This document shows positions 53,601-64,000 of a stretch of 64,000 nt of DNA, one piece after another. The translations under genes were made by a program, and so were the position numbers. Each line of letters begins with the position of its first letter. Positions within the stretch are counted from its first letter, which is position 1. The notes below the pieces were generated by a model, which did not search any database, was not told the origin of the DNA, and saw only the letters and a list, made by a program, of their open reading frames with translations. This DNA is from Limonium bicolor. Taxonomy: Eukaryota; Streptophyta; Magnoliopsida; Caryophyllales; Plumbaginaceae. The DNA lies in contig CM041778.1 in NCBI GenBank assembly GCA_023374045.1, positions 366,084,831 through 366,148,830 on the forward strand. Reading direction: 5' to 3'.

Positions 53601-56343
53601 AAACCTCTTCTCCGGACTGATGGAACAATCAACTGGCCAGCAGCAAACCTCACACACACTATCCCTGAAGAACCATGTTATACAGAGGCAAAACATTATC
53701 AGGAATGGAGAGATGCAATGCACAGAGAAGTTCAAGCTCTGGAGCAAACTGGGACTTGGCAGCTAGTTCCTAGACCATCTACTGCAAAGATACTCACAGC
53801 AAAATGGGTGCTACGCACCAAAAGGAGGGCAGATGGATCAATTGAGCGCAGAAAAGCTCGCTTGGTGGCAAGGGGGAATAACCAAACAGAAGGCATCGAC
53901 TACAATGAAACATTTAGCCCTGTTATCAAACCCACAACAATAAGATTGGTCTTATCTATTGCTACAGCAAGAAACTGGGGAATTAATCAGCTGGATATCT
54001 CTAATGCCTTTCTACATGGCGACCTACAGGAGACTATATACATGGCTCAACCTCCAGGTTTTTCTCATCCCAATTTTCCTACTCATGTCTGTCTGCTCAA
54101 GAAGTCCATTTATGGGTTGAAACAGGCCCCCAGGGCCTGGTTTTCTAAGCTCAGTGATGTCCTAATTCAACTTGGTTTTGAGGCATCTAAGTCAGACACT
54201 TCACTCTTCATTTACACTTCATCTACCGACCTACTCTACTGTCTGGTCTATGTGGACGACATTCTCATAACAGGGACATCTCAGAAGCTCATTGATACTT
54301 TTATTTCTCAGCTCACCAAGTTCTTCCCAGTAAAGAATCTTGGTGCATTACATTTCTTCCTCGGAATGGAAGTCACCCGCACCAGTCAGGGCCTCTTTCT
54401 CAATCAGCACAAATACATTAAAAACCTTCTGTCAAAAGCTCAAATGCAACATGCAAAACCCGTCAACACACCCATGTCCACAGTACCACAAACAAATCCA
54501 GATACCACCCCGTTCTCTAATCCTACCAAGTTTCGAAGCATATTGGGTGCTCTCCAGTACCTTAATCTCACCAGACCTGACCTCACCTACTCTGTTAACA
54601 AGCTCTGTCAGTCCATGCATCAACCCCTTAATTACCACTGGCAACAACTAAAGCGCATTCTGCGCTATCTAATCTCTACCCAACATTTCTCATTTCACAT
54701 AGCTAAAACACAATCTTTTCAACTATCCGCATACACTGATGCAGATTGGGCAAGCGATCAAACAGACAGACGAAGCACAACTGCTTATTGTGTTTATCTC
54801 GGCTCAACCCTAGTCTCATGGCAATCAAAAAAACAACCAACTGTCGCAAGATCGACTACGGAAGCAGAGTATAAAGCTTTGGCTAATAGTACCTGTGAAG
54901 TACTCTGGATTCAACAATTGCTCCGTGATCTTCGCATCCGACTGCATCAACCACCCATCATTTGGTGCGACAACCTTGGCGCCACCTACCTTGCGGCCAA
55001 CCCCGTTCTTCACGCCCGCGCCAAACACATCGCCATTGACTTCCATTTTGTCCGTGAACGTGTTCAGAACCGCTCTCTCACCGTTGCATTCATCAGTGGG
55101 AACGACCAAATCGCGGACTTGCTCACAAAACCGCTAGCCCCAAATCGATTTGAACAATTGCGCTCTCAGCTGTGTTTACACCCTGCTGGAGCGAGGGAAG
55201 GTATTGAAGCCCATAAGGATAGCGGCCCAAGACGGAGGTCCAGAAGCGTATAAATAAATCAGTCCAATTTGTACAGAGATTATATCTAGCCAACTGTAGA
55301 TATTTACTGTCGTTCTTATCCTTTTACAATAGCAGTATATATATACATGTACGCACAACCTGTAAAGCAAGGTGGCAATACTAAATACACATGGCCCTAT
55401 TATTTTAACCTAGTTTTCTGTGTTTCTTTAGCCAGTCCTCTTCAAAAATGTTCATCTAAAACTGGACATACCGCGTTGATCTGCTTTCATTATCGAGCCA
55501 AGTTTGCATCAAATGTTGATCCTTCTAGAAACATATCTGATCCAAAATGGACAAGTGACCAGTCAGAAAAATGGACAAGATATTAAGTAGCACAGTGGAG
55601 GATAAATGCTTATACTAGCGAGGTTTGCTTTTCTAGTATCACAAACATTTGGTGGTAGATAACTAGATATATACGTCTAACATACATTTTATATATATAA
55701 GATTTTTAGAATCATCTTTATAGACCAGGTTTGAGACTATAGACAATCTACATAAAATATGTGATATGTTTCATTAATGCTTCCAGAAAATATAGGATTT
55801 TGAATACCGTGTTCCACAGCCTTGCAGAACATGGAGGAACAGAAACTGACGCCACCTGAGAACCACAAGCCATCTCTGTATCCCCATCTGGAGTAAGGAC
55901 AAAGATGTTATACGATCATAAATAGTCCAATGTTAGTTCAACTATCTGGTTTATTCTAGAGGTTTTAGATTTCAGCAACTGCTATGAAAAATAAATCCAA
56001 TTTTCAGTCCTATTCTAATTACTGATCATTCCCACATATCCTAATTTCTCAAATAAGTAGACACATTTCACCCGTCTACCTATAGATGGAAACAAGGGGT
56101 GATTACCTACTAGCTGGCTGGACCTGTCCATCTCCAATACCTCTTCCATTGCTGCGTCAAAGAGTTGTACTGTTGGTTGAGGAACATTACTTTTGCCCTC
56201 TTCTTTTACTTCAGATGTAGCCATTTCAAATTTTCTCCGCATAGCTTCATCCCTAGCTACTGTGCACGCTTCGTCATCATCTATCAAGGGTCTCTTTGTT
56301 CCTTTTCCCATTTCCCTTGCATTATTGTCACTGCTACCCTTCC
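50601..56343 (-). CDS. 3' exons of an unidentified host gene, last intron carrying Copia 2
   Basis: Three exons join in frame on the minus strand: a 56343-56107 (237 nt), b 55887-55808 (80 nt), c 50648-50601 (48 nt, ending TAG). Borders fit consensus: acceptors CTATACAG, ACTCCAG and GTGATCAG; donors GTAATC and GTATTC. Phases agree at both joins. Readable stretches are RPLIDDDEACTVARDEAMRR, LFDAAMEEVLEMDRSS, EMACGSQVASVSV and the C terminus ELMAFILGARAELKY. No family is recognised. The 5' exons were not located; they should lie in 56344-57245 unless the gene is joined to the C2 gene upstream. Copia 2 would sit in an intron otherwise about 0.4 kb long. This is a manual model with no transcript support. 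Confidence 0.4.
50721..50949 (+). repeat. 5' LTR of Copia 2
   Basis: 229 bp, identical to the 3' LTR. Contains a TATATATATACATG stretch near 50855. Confidence 0.95.
50950..50962 (+). other. Primer-binding site of Copia 2
   Basis: TGGTATCAGAGCC, an exact match to the start of the plant tRNA-iMet complement, directly adjoining the LTR. Confidence 0.93.
51016..52019 (+). pseudogene. Copia 2 gag
   Basis: ATG at 51016 (MEKSPETPLSNTF) opens a frame that stops at 51068; the main gag continues one frame over to 52019. It has KLTPDNYQVWLKQVEPYLSG, EYTKWKQTDKLIMAVLTTSM and QLKSQLMSIKKGSDSIADFF, the UBN2-type gag of Copia elements. A Gly/Arg-rich RGG tail and one zinc knuckle, CQVCHKIGHTADKCYH, follow. 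The early frameshift is a single-base event near 51050. Confidence 0.9.
52005..53106 (+). pseudogene. Copia 2 protease and integrase
   Basis: In a frame shifted from gag, WYPDSGATHHFTHDLSN contains the protease DSGA active site. Then come the HHCC site (HNRLGHPSPR ... CEACRLGK) and the integrase core with Asp in FLDVWGPAP, Asp in QTDGGSEF and Glu in NGSVEVRHRH. The frame terminates at 53106 just after NRTPTPIL because one base is missing near 53052, beside two runs of five C; the expected continuation is in the next frame. Confidence 0.92.
53053..55253 (+). pseudogene. Copia 2 integrase end, reverse transcriptase and RNase H
   Basis: An open frame of about 700 codons to 55253 with no stops. 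It carries the integrase C-terminal KVFGCECWPNLRP and GYASNYKGYICYD, then a Ser/Thr/Pro-rich linker. RT has WVLRTKRRADGSIERRKARL, LDISNAFLHGDLQE, YGLKQAPRAWF and LVYVDDILITGT. RNase H has YTDADWASDQTDRRSTTAY, ARSTTEAEYKALA, WCDNLGATYLAANPV and DQIADLLTKPLAP. The stop codon falls about 50 bp inside the 3' LTR. Catalytic residues are intact. Confidence 0.94.
55202..55430 (+). repeat. 3' LTR of Copia 2
   Basis: Identical to the 5' LTR over all 229 bp; followed by the duplicated GCCAG. Confidence 0.95.
55436..55586 (+). pseudogene. Fragment of an older Copia gag zinc knuckle
   Basis: The frame reads KCSSKTGHTALICFHYRAKF, similar to Copia gag knuckles of the form CQICxKTGHTALxCFHR but with the second Cys pair lost. 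Copia 2 inserted at its left edge. A chance resemblance is possible. Confidence 0.35.
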
Positions 56344-56856
56344 CTGTATAGGGTAAAAGGACATCACTACTTAACAACCAAGTCTTAAGGTGTGACTATG
56401 GGAACAAGTGCAACACAACACATTATGATGGAGGAGGCATAATTGTGCGTGCATTAAAAACAATATATTGAGGTCAGAGGGAACTCCAAAGGACATAGTG
56501 TAGTCAGTAGTGCCTTCGCAATTATTTTCAGTTCAGGATTATGCAGAGTTGCATATTTTGCTGAAATTACTGACCAGGTAAAGTCTTACTGAGAATATTT
56601 TTTCTATGCATAGTGGCTTCTTTTTTGTACATAATATATAAGAGTAGATAAACAGAGTGAACCATGCTGTGAATAAATAGATTCTTATTACCCAACAGCA
56701 ACACCATATGTTACTGAGCTCACAAAAGGCTACAAAAGTTTTGTACAGAGTTGGTCTTACATCATCCATCATGACTTCTACTAAAATCAATAGAGAGTCA
56801 CTCTTTTTTAACATCATTATACAGAAAAGTCAAAGGCGAAACATCAGCACCCTCTG

Positions 56857-56894
<38 letters not shown>

Positions 56895-57245
56895 GCTGTT
56901 CTGTATATACAATGAAAGCAAAAAAAATTCTTCTTTCCAGAAGACACACCAAGTCCAAATAATTCTATGTGCTCATTATGGTTCTTGAGGTTAATTAGTA
57001 TCCTTTATGCCCCTGCAGAGACAAATTGAAAACACACCCAATGTCATAATTGTTTCTAAACACATGCCTTTCAGATTGAAAATTCTGTTCTCAAAGCGCA
57101 GCTGCGGCAGGGAAAGACAGAAATGGAAGTTTAAAAATTGAACTTGTCTAATTCAAACTGGAAAACAAGTTTCATTGCTTGACTAGAAAACTAAAACTTC
57201 AGCAAATGAAATGAAAATGTATAAACTGAAAACTTAGATTATAAA
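56344..57245. other. Spacer between two minus-strand genes, with a CA/TA microsatellite
   Basis: No coding exon could be firmly assigned. A (CA)n(TA)n tract lies at about 56857-56894. A short minus-strand open piece near 57065-57105 (LRFENRIFNLK, after a CCGCAG acceptor-like site) might be an exon, unproven. Confidence 0.45.
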
Positions 57246-58506
57246 TTATATGACAGGAGGAATGTAACTACCTGACGGATAGTACATGTGTGGCTGATTT
57301 GGAGCTGGGTATGCTTGCCCAGGATGTGTAGGAGATGGAGAGTATGAATGATATGGAGCAGCATAATATGAAGCTGGTTGGACTGGTGGTTGAGGATAAA
57401 GATTTGCAGTTTGGACTGGAGGATAAGGTTGGACTGGAGCAGAAGGATAATAATTTCCAGGAGGCGGAATATAAGGTTGAACTGGTGGTGGAGGATAATG
57501 ATTTACAGGAGGTTGATAATGAAATGGATGTTGATTTCCGGAGTATACTGCCGGTGGTGAGGCACAGCTTGGTCCTTGTTGCTGCTGCCAACACAAAACA
57601 ACTTAATATTACATTCAAGAATTTCTGAAGTAAGGCATATTCAGCTGTTTTTGTGTTTTGAAAAAATGGGTCTGCCATTTAATACCATAAGACCCGAGCA
57701 GTACAGCATTAGACAAACTTCTCCAGCACTCCTGAAGTCAGACATTAATGTATGAAGCTTAGAATATGAACAATGAATGTATTATACAAGGAGCCCATCA
57801 AATAGTGCCGTCATATTAATTTTCTTTTACCGTCCACTTTCACTGTAAATAGGCCAGGCACCGTTGTCTTGGCCCTGAGATATCAACTTCTGGAGCGGGA
57901 CACTGGACAATATAATATGAGACAAAAAGGCATATCATATCAATTACAACGAATATGGATGTAGAATCTGCCATCAAACACTGGTTAAACAAATCCCCTT
58001 CTGCTACCTTCCCTTCCCAATGAAATCGTCTCTAGAGAAAGTGTTGCTGTTGTATACTGAGACGCTCATTTCCCTCATCCCTTCATAAAGGGTGAAACTG
58101 AACTTCTCTTGAAAGATGGGGTTTTTGGAACCATCTACAATCAAATACATATATGACAAGAAACGTCAACGGTTTAGTCCAAAACAAGCAAGATTCCAGA
58201 AATGAAATACAGAGGAAGGGTGAAATTGATGGCCATTAGCTAGCTGTTTACTACCTTTACATGTTCTGGTACGATACTTAGTGCCTCCATATTCAAGACA
58301 GACGTAAGGATCTTGCCTTGAGAACCACTCAGTGTCCTTCAATTTATTACATTTCAGAACTGATAAGAGAAGATTAAATAAAAATGTCTGTCAGTTAGTG
58401 ATGATCAGTAAAAATCACAAGTTAATTTATACACAAATCTCCTAGGTAATAAATAATATATACCAGTAATCTCGAGCATCTGCCCTTGGATTGAGATAGT
58501 TGACAT
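57246..58506 (-). CDS. C2-domain protein with Pro/Tyr-rich C-terminal tail, six exons
   Basis: Exons on the minus strand: 58506-58464, 58359-58255, 58134-58008, 57902-57831, 57731-57686, 57584-57246, all with GT-AG borders and matching phases, giving 243 residues. Residues 1-130 form a C2 domain: ISIQGQMLEI, then LKDTEWFSRQDPYVCLEYGG, KNPIFQEKFSFTLYEGMREM and SRDDFIGKG. The tail (about 131-243) repeats PPVQPY-type motifs with many Tyr, as in SRC2-like and elicitor-responsive C2 proteins. C2 domains bind membranes, often with Ca2+. The loop-1 Asp residues (KD, QDPY) are kept, but the usual DxD of loop 3 reads NSN, so Ca2+ binding may be weak. A cryptic donor CAG|GTAGTT near the stop could extend the protein. 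Role inferred from the family only. Confidence 0.88.
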
Positions 58507-59162
58507 GCTGCTTCTTCCCCCTTGAGCTATGATCAGAAAACCAGAATCAGACCACAGTGAAAAAGGAATGGGCTAAAAGTTCATGATTTAAATGCCATCT
58601 GAGTTGAATGTTATTTGCAAGTTGACTTATAACCATTCAAAGTCTTTTCTGAACTGCATCACACTTGTGCTATTTTGATTTCTTCATCTCTTCTCAATAG
58701 CCAAGTGATGAGGAAAATGTCTTATCTCATGACTTACTAACGGGCAAAATGAGTAGTAGAAAGTCAATGACCCGCACGTTGAGTTTAAAATATTACTTAC
58801 ATTTCAAGCTATAAAATATTCAAGACAAGTGACTATATTAGTATTGAGATAGAAAAATGTAACGGTAGATGTGGTCGCAATTTTGATCCAACCCACTGAA
58901 ACTACATATTAAAAATAATGTGTTTGGGTTGAGATAGTCAATGGTATTATTTTTTGAACCCATTATAATTTTGGATCGGGTAAGGGTTTTGGATTCTTCA
59001 ACCCTTTACTTTTGTGCTGAGTTAAAGTAACAAAATAGTAGGATTGCTCTACCCACTGTATCTATTGCGTTGGGTTTGAGTAAAAAAAAAAAAATGACCA
59101 TATCGGTTGACCCACTTACTTTTGGATTGGGTTGGAGTTTAGCTCAACCCCACCCTTCAGCC
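58507..59162. other. 5' flank of the C2 gene
   Basis: The ATG is preceded by TGATCATAG, which may be an intron acceptor of a 5' untranslated exon. Further right (58860-59155) an A/T-rich stretch repeats TTGGGTTGAG-like and AACCCA motifs, probably a decayed MITE. Nothing else recognised. Confidence 0.4.
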
Positions 59163-59571
59163 TGTTATATCAGTCCAAGATTTGATAGTTCTATATGTAT
59201 GATATAGAGAGAGAAAAATAATATCACAAGAGATAAAGCTTGTTTCTTCTATGAACTCAGTCGGAAAAAAAAACAGTGCCAAAACAGCAAGATAGTGTGT
59301 GATTTCAAAAGTCCTAGCGGCTATTCTAACATCTTCCCATAGGATGAGAAAATCGAAGACAAGTGGAAGGATTGGAATTGAACGAGGAAGAAGATAGAGC
59401 AAGAGCTCGAGACTTCGACTACAAGACACACACAGTAAAGACCCCCGCACTCTATCTAATACTGCAACAGAGCAAGAGGAAAGACCTAGACCGGGTCTGA
59501 TAAACCCGGTTCACACTAATAAACTAAATACTCAACATAATTTAATGATACAGTTCAATAGTCATCTAACA
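59163..59571 (-). repeat. 3' LTR of Copia element 3
   Basis: On the minus strand starts TGTTAGATGAC and ends CTGATATAACA (TG...CA), 409 bp. It directly follows the purine tract. The matching 5' LTR is not in the window. Confidence 0.82.
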
Positions 59572-59587
59572 CCCCCCTTCAAACCTT
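59572..59587 (-). other. Polypurine tract of Copia element 3
   Basis: AAGGTTTGAAGGGGGG on the minus strand, abutting the LTR. Confidence 0.82.
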
Positions 59588-59651
59588 AGAAGGAAAACTT
59601 ATAAGGTTTGCTATGTATGAACTGTAACCGTCACCCAAAAACAAAAGCAGG

Positions 59652-61762
59652 CTAAACCTTCTCTAGACTGAGACCCATTCTCTTCATCTGCAGTGGATAG
59701 GATTTTCCAGGTAACAGTTTTGTTGGCACATCTGCAACTTGTTCTTCAGAGGAGACAAACTCCACTATCAGCATCCCTTCCTGCAGCTTTTGCCGAACAA
59801 AATGCACATCAACTTCGATATGCTTGGTCCTCTCATGTAGAACCGGATTCCTGGCTATGTAGATTGCTGATTGGCTGTCTGACTTGACTGGCACCGGCAA
59901 AATATTTTGTACCCCCAGCTCGCTCAAGATTCTTGTAACCCAACTGAGCTGTGCAGTTACAACCCTCATTGCCCGATACTCTGCTTCTGCAGATGATAAG
60001 ACCACCGTGGTTTGTTTTCTGGATTTCCAAGAAAGAGGACTGCCTCCCAACTGAATGAAGAATCCACTAATCGACCTTCTCGTGTTAGGACATCCTGCCC
60101 AATCAGAGTCACAGTAAGCAGTTAGAGTAAAATCCTTCCTGTTATTAAACATTAATCCATAGTTAACAGTGCCTTTAATATAACTTAAAGCATGAAGAGC
60201 AGCATTGTAATGCACGTCAGAAGGGGAACTGAGAAATTGACTCAAAACCTGAATTGTAAATCCTAGATCTGGTCTGCTGTGAGCAAGATAGCTAATCTTG
60301 CCAACCAACCTTCTATACAGAAGGGGATCAGCTAAGGTTTTTCCATCATCCTTTCTCAGTTTAACACTACAATCTAGGGGACCAACAGCAGTCTTCACAT
60401 TCAAACAGTCAAACTCAGCTAACAGATCCTCACAATATTTTCTCTGGGTCAAGACGATTCCTTCTGTGGTGTGCAAAAACTGCATACCCAAGAAGTAATT
60501 TATTCTTCCCAGATCTTTAATCTTAAACTCTTTATTCAACTTCTCTTTAATAGTATCAATCAGGGCCAGATCACTACCTGTTATTAATATGTCATCCACA
60601 TACACCACTAAATAGCAGACCTTGTTATTTTCAAGTCTAACAAACAGAGAGTAATCATTGAGGGACTGAGTAAAACCAAGAGATTTGAGAAAAACACTTA
60701 GTCTATGATGACATTGCCTAGAAGCCTGTTTAAGGCCATAGAGGGACTTGTTTAATTTGCACACCCTACCTGATGTTTCCTCTTTATGGCCTAAGGGAAT
60801 TTCCATGTACACATTCTCATCTAAATCCCCATGTAAGAAGGCATTGTTTATGTCTAGCTGGCTAACTAACCAGTTTCTTTTAGCTGCCACTATAACCAAA
60901 GCCTTAATTGTTGTAAATTTTACTACCGGGGAAAAAGTTTCAAGATAATCAATCTCATATCTTTGTGTGTACCCTTTGGCAACTAATCTTGCCTTATATC
61001 TCTCTATACTTCCATCAGCCCTATATTTTACTTTGTACACCCATTTACATCTAATTGGCTTAACCCCTTTAGGAAGGTCAACTAGGGTCCATGTACTGTT
61101 TCTCTCTAAAGCTTGAAACTCATCATTCATAGCCCTTCTCCACTTGTGGTCCTTAACAGCTTCGTTATAATCATTTGGCTCAATTGACTTACTAAGATCA
61201 GCATGGAAACTATGATAAGCATTTCTATCAGTCAACACTAATCCCACTGTCAGAGGCAAGTTTTTAGTTTCTATGATGCTATTGTCTTCATTCAAATCAA
61301 CAAAATCAGACTCATATTTTTCCATGCAGGTCTTAACAAGGTTAACAAAAGAAACTCTATCCTTCAAGATTTCTGAGAAATAATCAATTGAAATTTCAGT
61401 CTCAGATTGGTACTTATCTTTTCCAGATGTAGTGCCTCCAACCACAAAATCTTTTAGGTAGGCTGGCGAGTTTCTTTGTCTTCCTGATCTCCTCAGGTTC
61501 TGGTTTTCTTCTTCTACACATTCTGTGGACTCTTCCTCAACAGCATTCTCTCTCGTGTCCCTTTTAGTGGTTTGGGAAAACTCTGTGGAAGGTTGACTTC
61601 CATTGTTTCTTCTTTCAGTTTCTGTTGTTCTCTGGGCTTCTTCTATACCTCCTGTTCCAACCTGTAGTTGCTTGTTGCTTTGCTTCACACTTGGTAAATT
61701 TATGTCAGTTTCAAAGAAAAAATCATTCTCAGACATAATAACTTCATTTCCAGGAATAGTAG
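59652..61762 (-). CDS. Copia element 3 pol: reverse transcriptase and RNase H (5'-truncated)
   Basis: An uninterrupted frame of about 700 codons. The annotated Met at 61736 is internal; the frame continues upstream (IPGNEVIMSENDFF) to 61762, where LTR E begins. Parts: linker with LRRSGRQRNSPAYLKDFVVG; RT with WVYKVKYRADGSIERYKARL, LDINNAFLHGDLDENVYM, LYGLKQASRQC and LVVYVDDILITGSD; RNase H with TAYCDSDWAGCPNTRRSISG, LSSAEAEYRAM and VKSDSQSAIYIARNPVLHER, ending SSEEQVADVPTKLLPG. Catalytic Asp residues are present. No stop in 2.1 kb means it may have been intact until cut by the LTR insertion. Confidence 0.92.
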
Positions 61763-64000
61763 TGAAATACCCCTAACCTTTAAAACTTAATTAAATGATC
61801 TATTAATGATCTAAGATGATTAATAAACATCTAATTACTATTGGGGAACAATCTAAAAGATCTCAACAAGGCAAAACACGCCTTAAGATCGGTAAAGCCA
61901 AAAATGTGCTTTAAGACACCATAAAGGTTGTATGACCTCAAATAGGATCCAAAGTGGATTCCTAAGTATTATAATGAGCAAGGAACACAATAAAACCATT
62001 CTCAGGAGAACTAAGCTCAGGAACACCCTGTGACACAAAAATGTGCGCTAAAACACCTTAAAGCACGTTTTTGTGAGATTGCCTTTTAAATTGATTTTTA
62101 ATGGGCTTAAAGATTATAATTACCCTTAAATATGATATTTTATCATATTATATCATATTAGGAATTTAATTCCAGAAATTTACGAATTTTTACAAATCTA
62201 ATATTAAAATATTAATAAAACCCTAAAGTGGGGCCCGCATGAGTCAAATTGACCAAGTTTGGTCAATGGTCAATCAATTGACCCATTTGGACCATGGAAG
62301 TCGGCAGGTAAGGAGGGGAGGAGACAGCTTACAATCATTGTAAGACAAATTGATACCTAATACCAATTTTGAATAGTAAAAAGTAACTTTTCTTACTTTT
62401 TCAAATCAATTAAGCCATTCCAATTATTCCCTTGCCTTCTGCCCCATTCCAGCCGATCCAGCACCCTTCCAAGCTCTCTCACGACTGACCCTTGAGTTAG
62501 GAAGGCAGCAGTTCAAACTTTAAGCTCTTAAGGTAAGCTTTTAATGTCATTTTAGCCCTTTTTCTTCATTTCTTCACTACCTACACTTAGATTTCGTGGC
62601 TCATCAATTCCCATGGCTCATTCTCAGTGTTCTAAGGTTAGAACAACATCCAAACTCGGCTGAAGCAAGTCTAGGGGCAAAGGTTGCCCAAATTTGCATT
62701 TTAAGGTAAAAACATACCTTAAGCCTCTCTAGTCTTCAAGCGATTTTTCTTCCTCTGATTTTTGTGAGTTTATACACTCATAATCTTCATATTTACATGT
62801 TCAATCAGTTGGTTAGCCATTTGGAGCAAGGGTGGCCAAGATCCAAAGGAAATACCCTCTTTTAAGGCATTTTTCCAAGGTAAAATCAAATACCAAGGTA
62901 GCTGTTGTCTAGCTATTCCTATGCCTATATAGTGGATCTAACACCTTGTGGTGTTTAACTCAGGCCGAATTCACTTGGAACTTCCCTTGATTTTTATGGT
63001 GATTTTTGCCTTAAATTTACATTAATTATTCCTTATGGTTAAGCTCAAGCTTGGAGTGTAACCATATGTTTTTGTGTATTAAACATGTCTAAATCTGTGG
63101 TGAATTTTCCTACAAGAGACCGAGCTAATACAAGGAATAATCAAGGTATAAAACACCTTAAACTTATGATTTTATGTTATTTCTAGCATATATATTTATG
63201 TGCCGAGAGTGAAACATAATATATGGGTTATTTATAACTAAGAATGGAAAAAATGATAAGATAAATTAAGCTAGTCATTTAAGTGATTTAATTAAACATA
63301 ATGGTCAAATTATGACATTATGTGGAATATATAATCTAAAGTGAGGCCGTGAGATATACTATATTTTGAGACATTTAATGTGTAATTTATTTTGCAAGTT
63401 CAAGGTTGTAATAAGGCCATGTCATTAGGCCATTTTAATTTAAGTTTATAAGCTTATTTAGTTAAATTTATGCTATAATTAAGTTTAAGTTTGGGGCCAA
63501 ATCGTAATTACTGGAAAATTAGAAAGCCGTGGGCTTAATTTAGAAGAGTTTAGGTTTTTTAAATAAATTTAATAAAAATTATAACATTTTATAAAGTTTT
63601 GTGTCAAAATTGTAAAATAGAAAGGTATGGGGTAAGATAGGTAATTACTGAAAGTTTGGGTCCCATTTGGTATTAGAGGTCAAAGTTGACTATATAGGAG
63701 ACTTTGACCAAGTTTGGAAAATTTTAGAAATTTAAATACCACCTTATGAAGAGATAGGTATTAAATTGTAAAAGATTTATAAGACTTGGGGTGGTATTGT
63801 TATTTCCGAAAACTTGGGGTACTAAATGGAGTTTAGTACAAACCTTAGGTTATTAGGAATTTTTAGAAATTGATTTGGTTAAATTTGGAGTTTATATGAA
63901 TTATCTAAGTATAATATAAGATATTTCATAACATTGTTACAAATGGGTAACATATGTGGTAAAACCGAGATTTAGAGAAATATAAGGTTAGTAATGATAT
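61763..64000 (+). mobile_element. Long LTR E (or element start), truncated by the window end
   Basis: Starts TGAAATACCCC, as LTRs A and C do, immediately after the Copia 3 coding frame. It has the conserved palindrome at about 62028-62074, a C/T-rich stretch near 62430-62480, and AAG|GTAA donor-like sites near 62531, 62704 and 62879. No hairpin array is seen up to 64000; in LTR A the array starts 2.16 kb in. The left flank AGTAG (61758-61762) predicts the duplication on the far side. Confidence 0.8.

Larger units (their letters stand above)
50721..55430 (+). mobile_element. Copia element 2, very young, TA...TA LTR ends
   Basis: LTRs of 229 bp at 50721-50949 and 55202-55430 are identical by direct comparison. 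The target-site duplication GCCAG is perfect (50716-50720 and 55431-55435). The ends are TATTGAAG and TTTCTTTA, giving TA...TA instead of TG...CA. A TGGTATCAGAGCC primer site abuts the 5' LTR, and a purine tract GGAGCGAGGGAAGG precedes the 3' LTR. All Copia domains are present, but the frame changes three times. Confidence 0.95.

Noticed and set aside
1..64000. tRNA, rRNA or organelle-derived insertions
   Set aside because: No cloverleaf arms, conserved rRNA blocks or plastid/mitochondrial genes were recognised; a covariance-model scan would be needed to exclude small RNAs.

Overview
The window looks like a repeat-rich stretch of a eudicot plant nuclear genome. Coding content is almost entirely transposable-element protein (Ty3/Gypsy chromovirus, Ty1/Copia, hAT, DUF4283-type LINE ORF1). 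The few host genes have short exons with GT-AG introns, and their families (DUF538; a plant C2-domain protein with a Pro/Tyr-rich tail) are typical of land plants. There are no bacterial-type operons, and I recognised no tRNA or rRNA gene. The species cannot be named from sequence alone.

Layout. 1-737: fragment of an RRM-domain ORF. 738-4982, 7527-9818 and 9944-13606: three solo LTRs of one long-LTR family, two with perfect 5-bp target duplications. A decayed hAT MITE lies at 5193-5874. 13991-14361: PIF/Harbinger MITE with a W-box cluster. About 14640-17192: LINE-like copy interrupted by a hAT MITE. 17440-19700: decayed hAT transposase gene. 19975-30049: complete 10-kb chromodomain Gypsy element on the minus strand (TSD ATATT, LTRs, PBS, PPT, all domains, but with stops and frameshifts). 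30055-33133: Copia RT scrap and a CACTA element with a nested hAT MITE.

33719-35213: intact three-exon DUF538 host gene with a Mutator MITE just upstream. 36342-37715: Mutator-like element with telomere-like palindromes. 38331-44243: old Copia element with a nested CACTA. 44986-48758: LTR remnant and two more CACTA elements. 48762-50271: second LINE-like copy. 50601-56343: the 3' exons of an unidentified host gene whose last intron holds a very young Copia (50721-55430, identical LTRs). 57246-58506: intact six-exon C2-domain gene. 59163-61762: Copia 3' half cut by a further long LTR (61763 to the window end).

The most unusual signal is inside the long LTRs. Four diverged LTR types each carry a tandem array (period about 72 bp) of short hairpins. 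The stem sequences differ between LTR types (GACCGAACTTGC, GTCCGAACTT, GGTCCGGGACTT), but the fold and spacing are kept, and one array shows a compensatory base-pair change. This points to selection on a structure or dimeric binding site. Other points of interest: both Copia elements with two recognisable LTRs have TA...TA rather than TG...CA ends, and CACTA elements with different subterminal repeats share one internal minisatellite.
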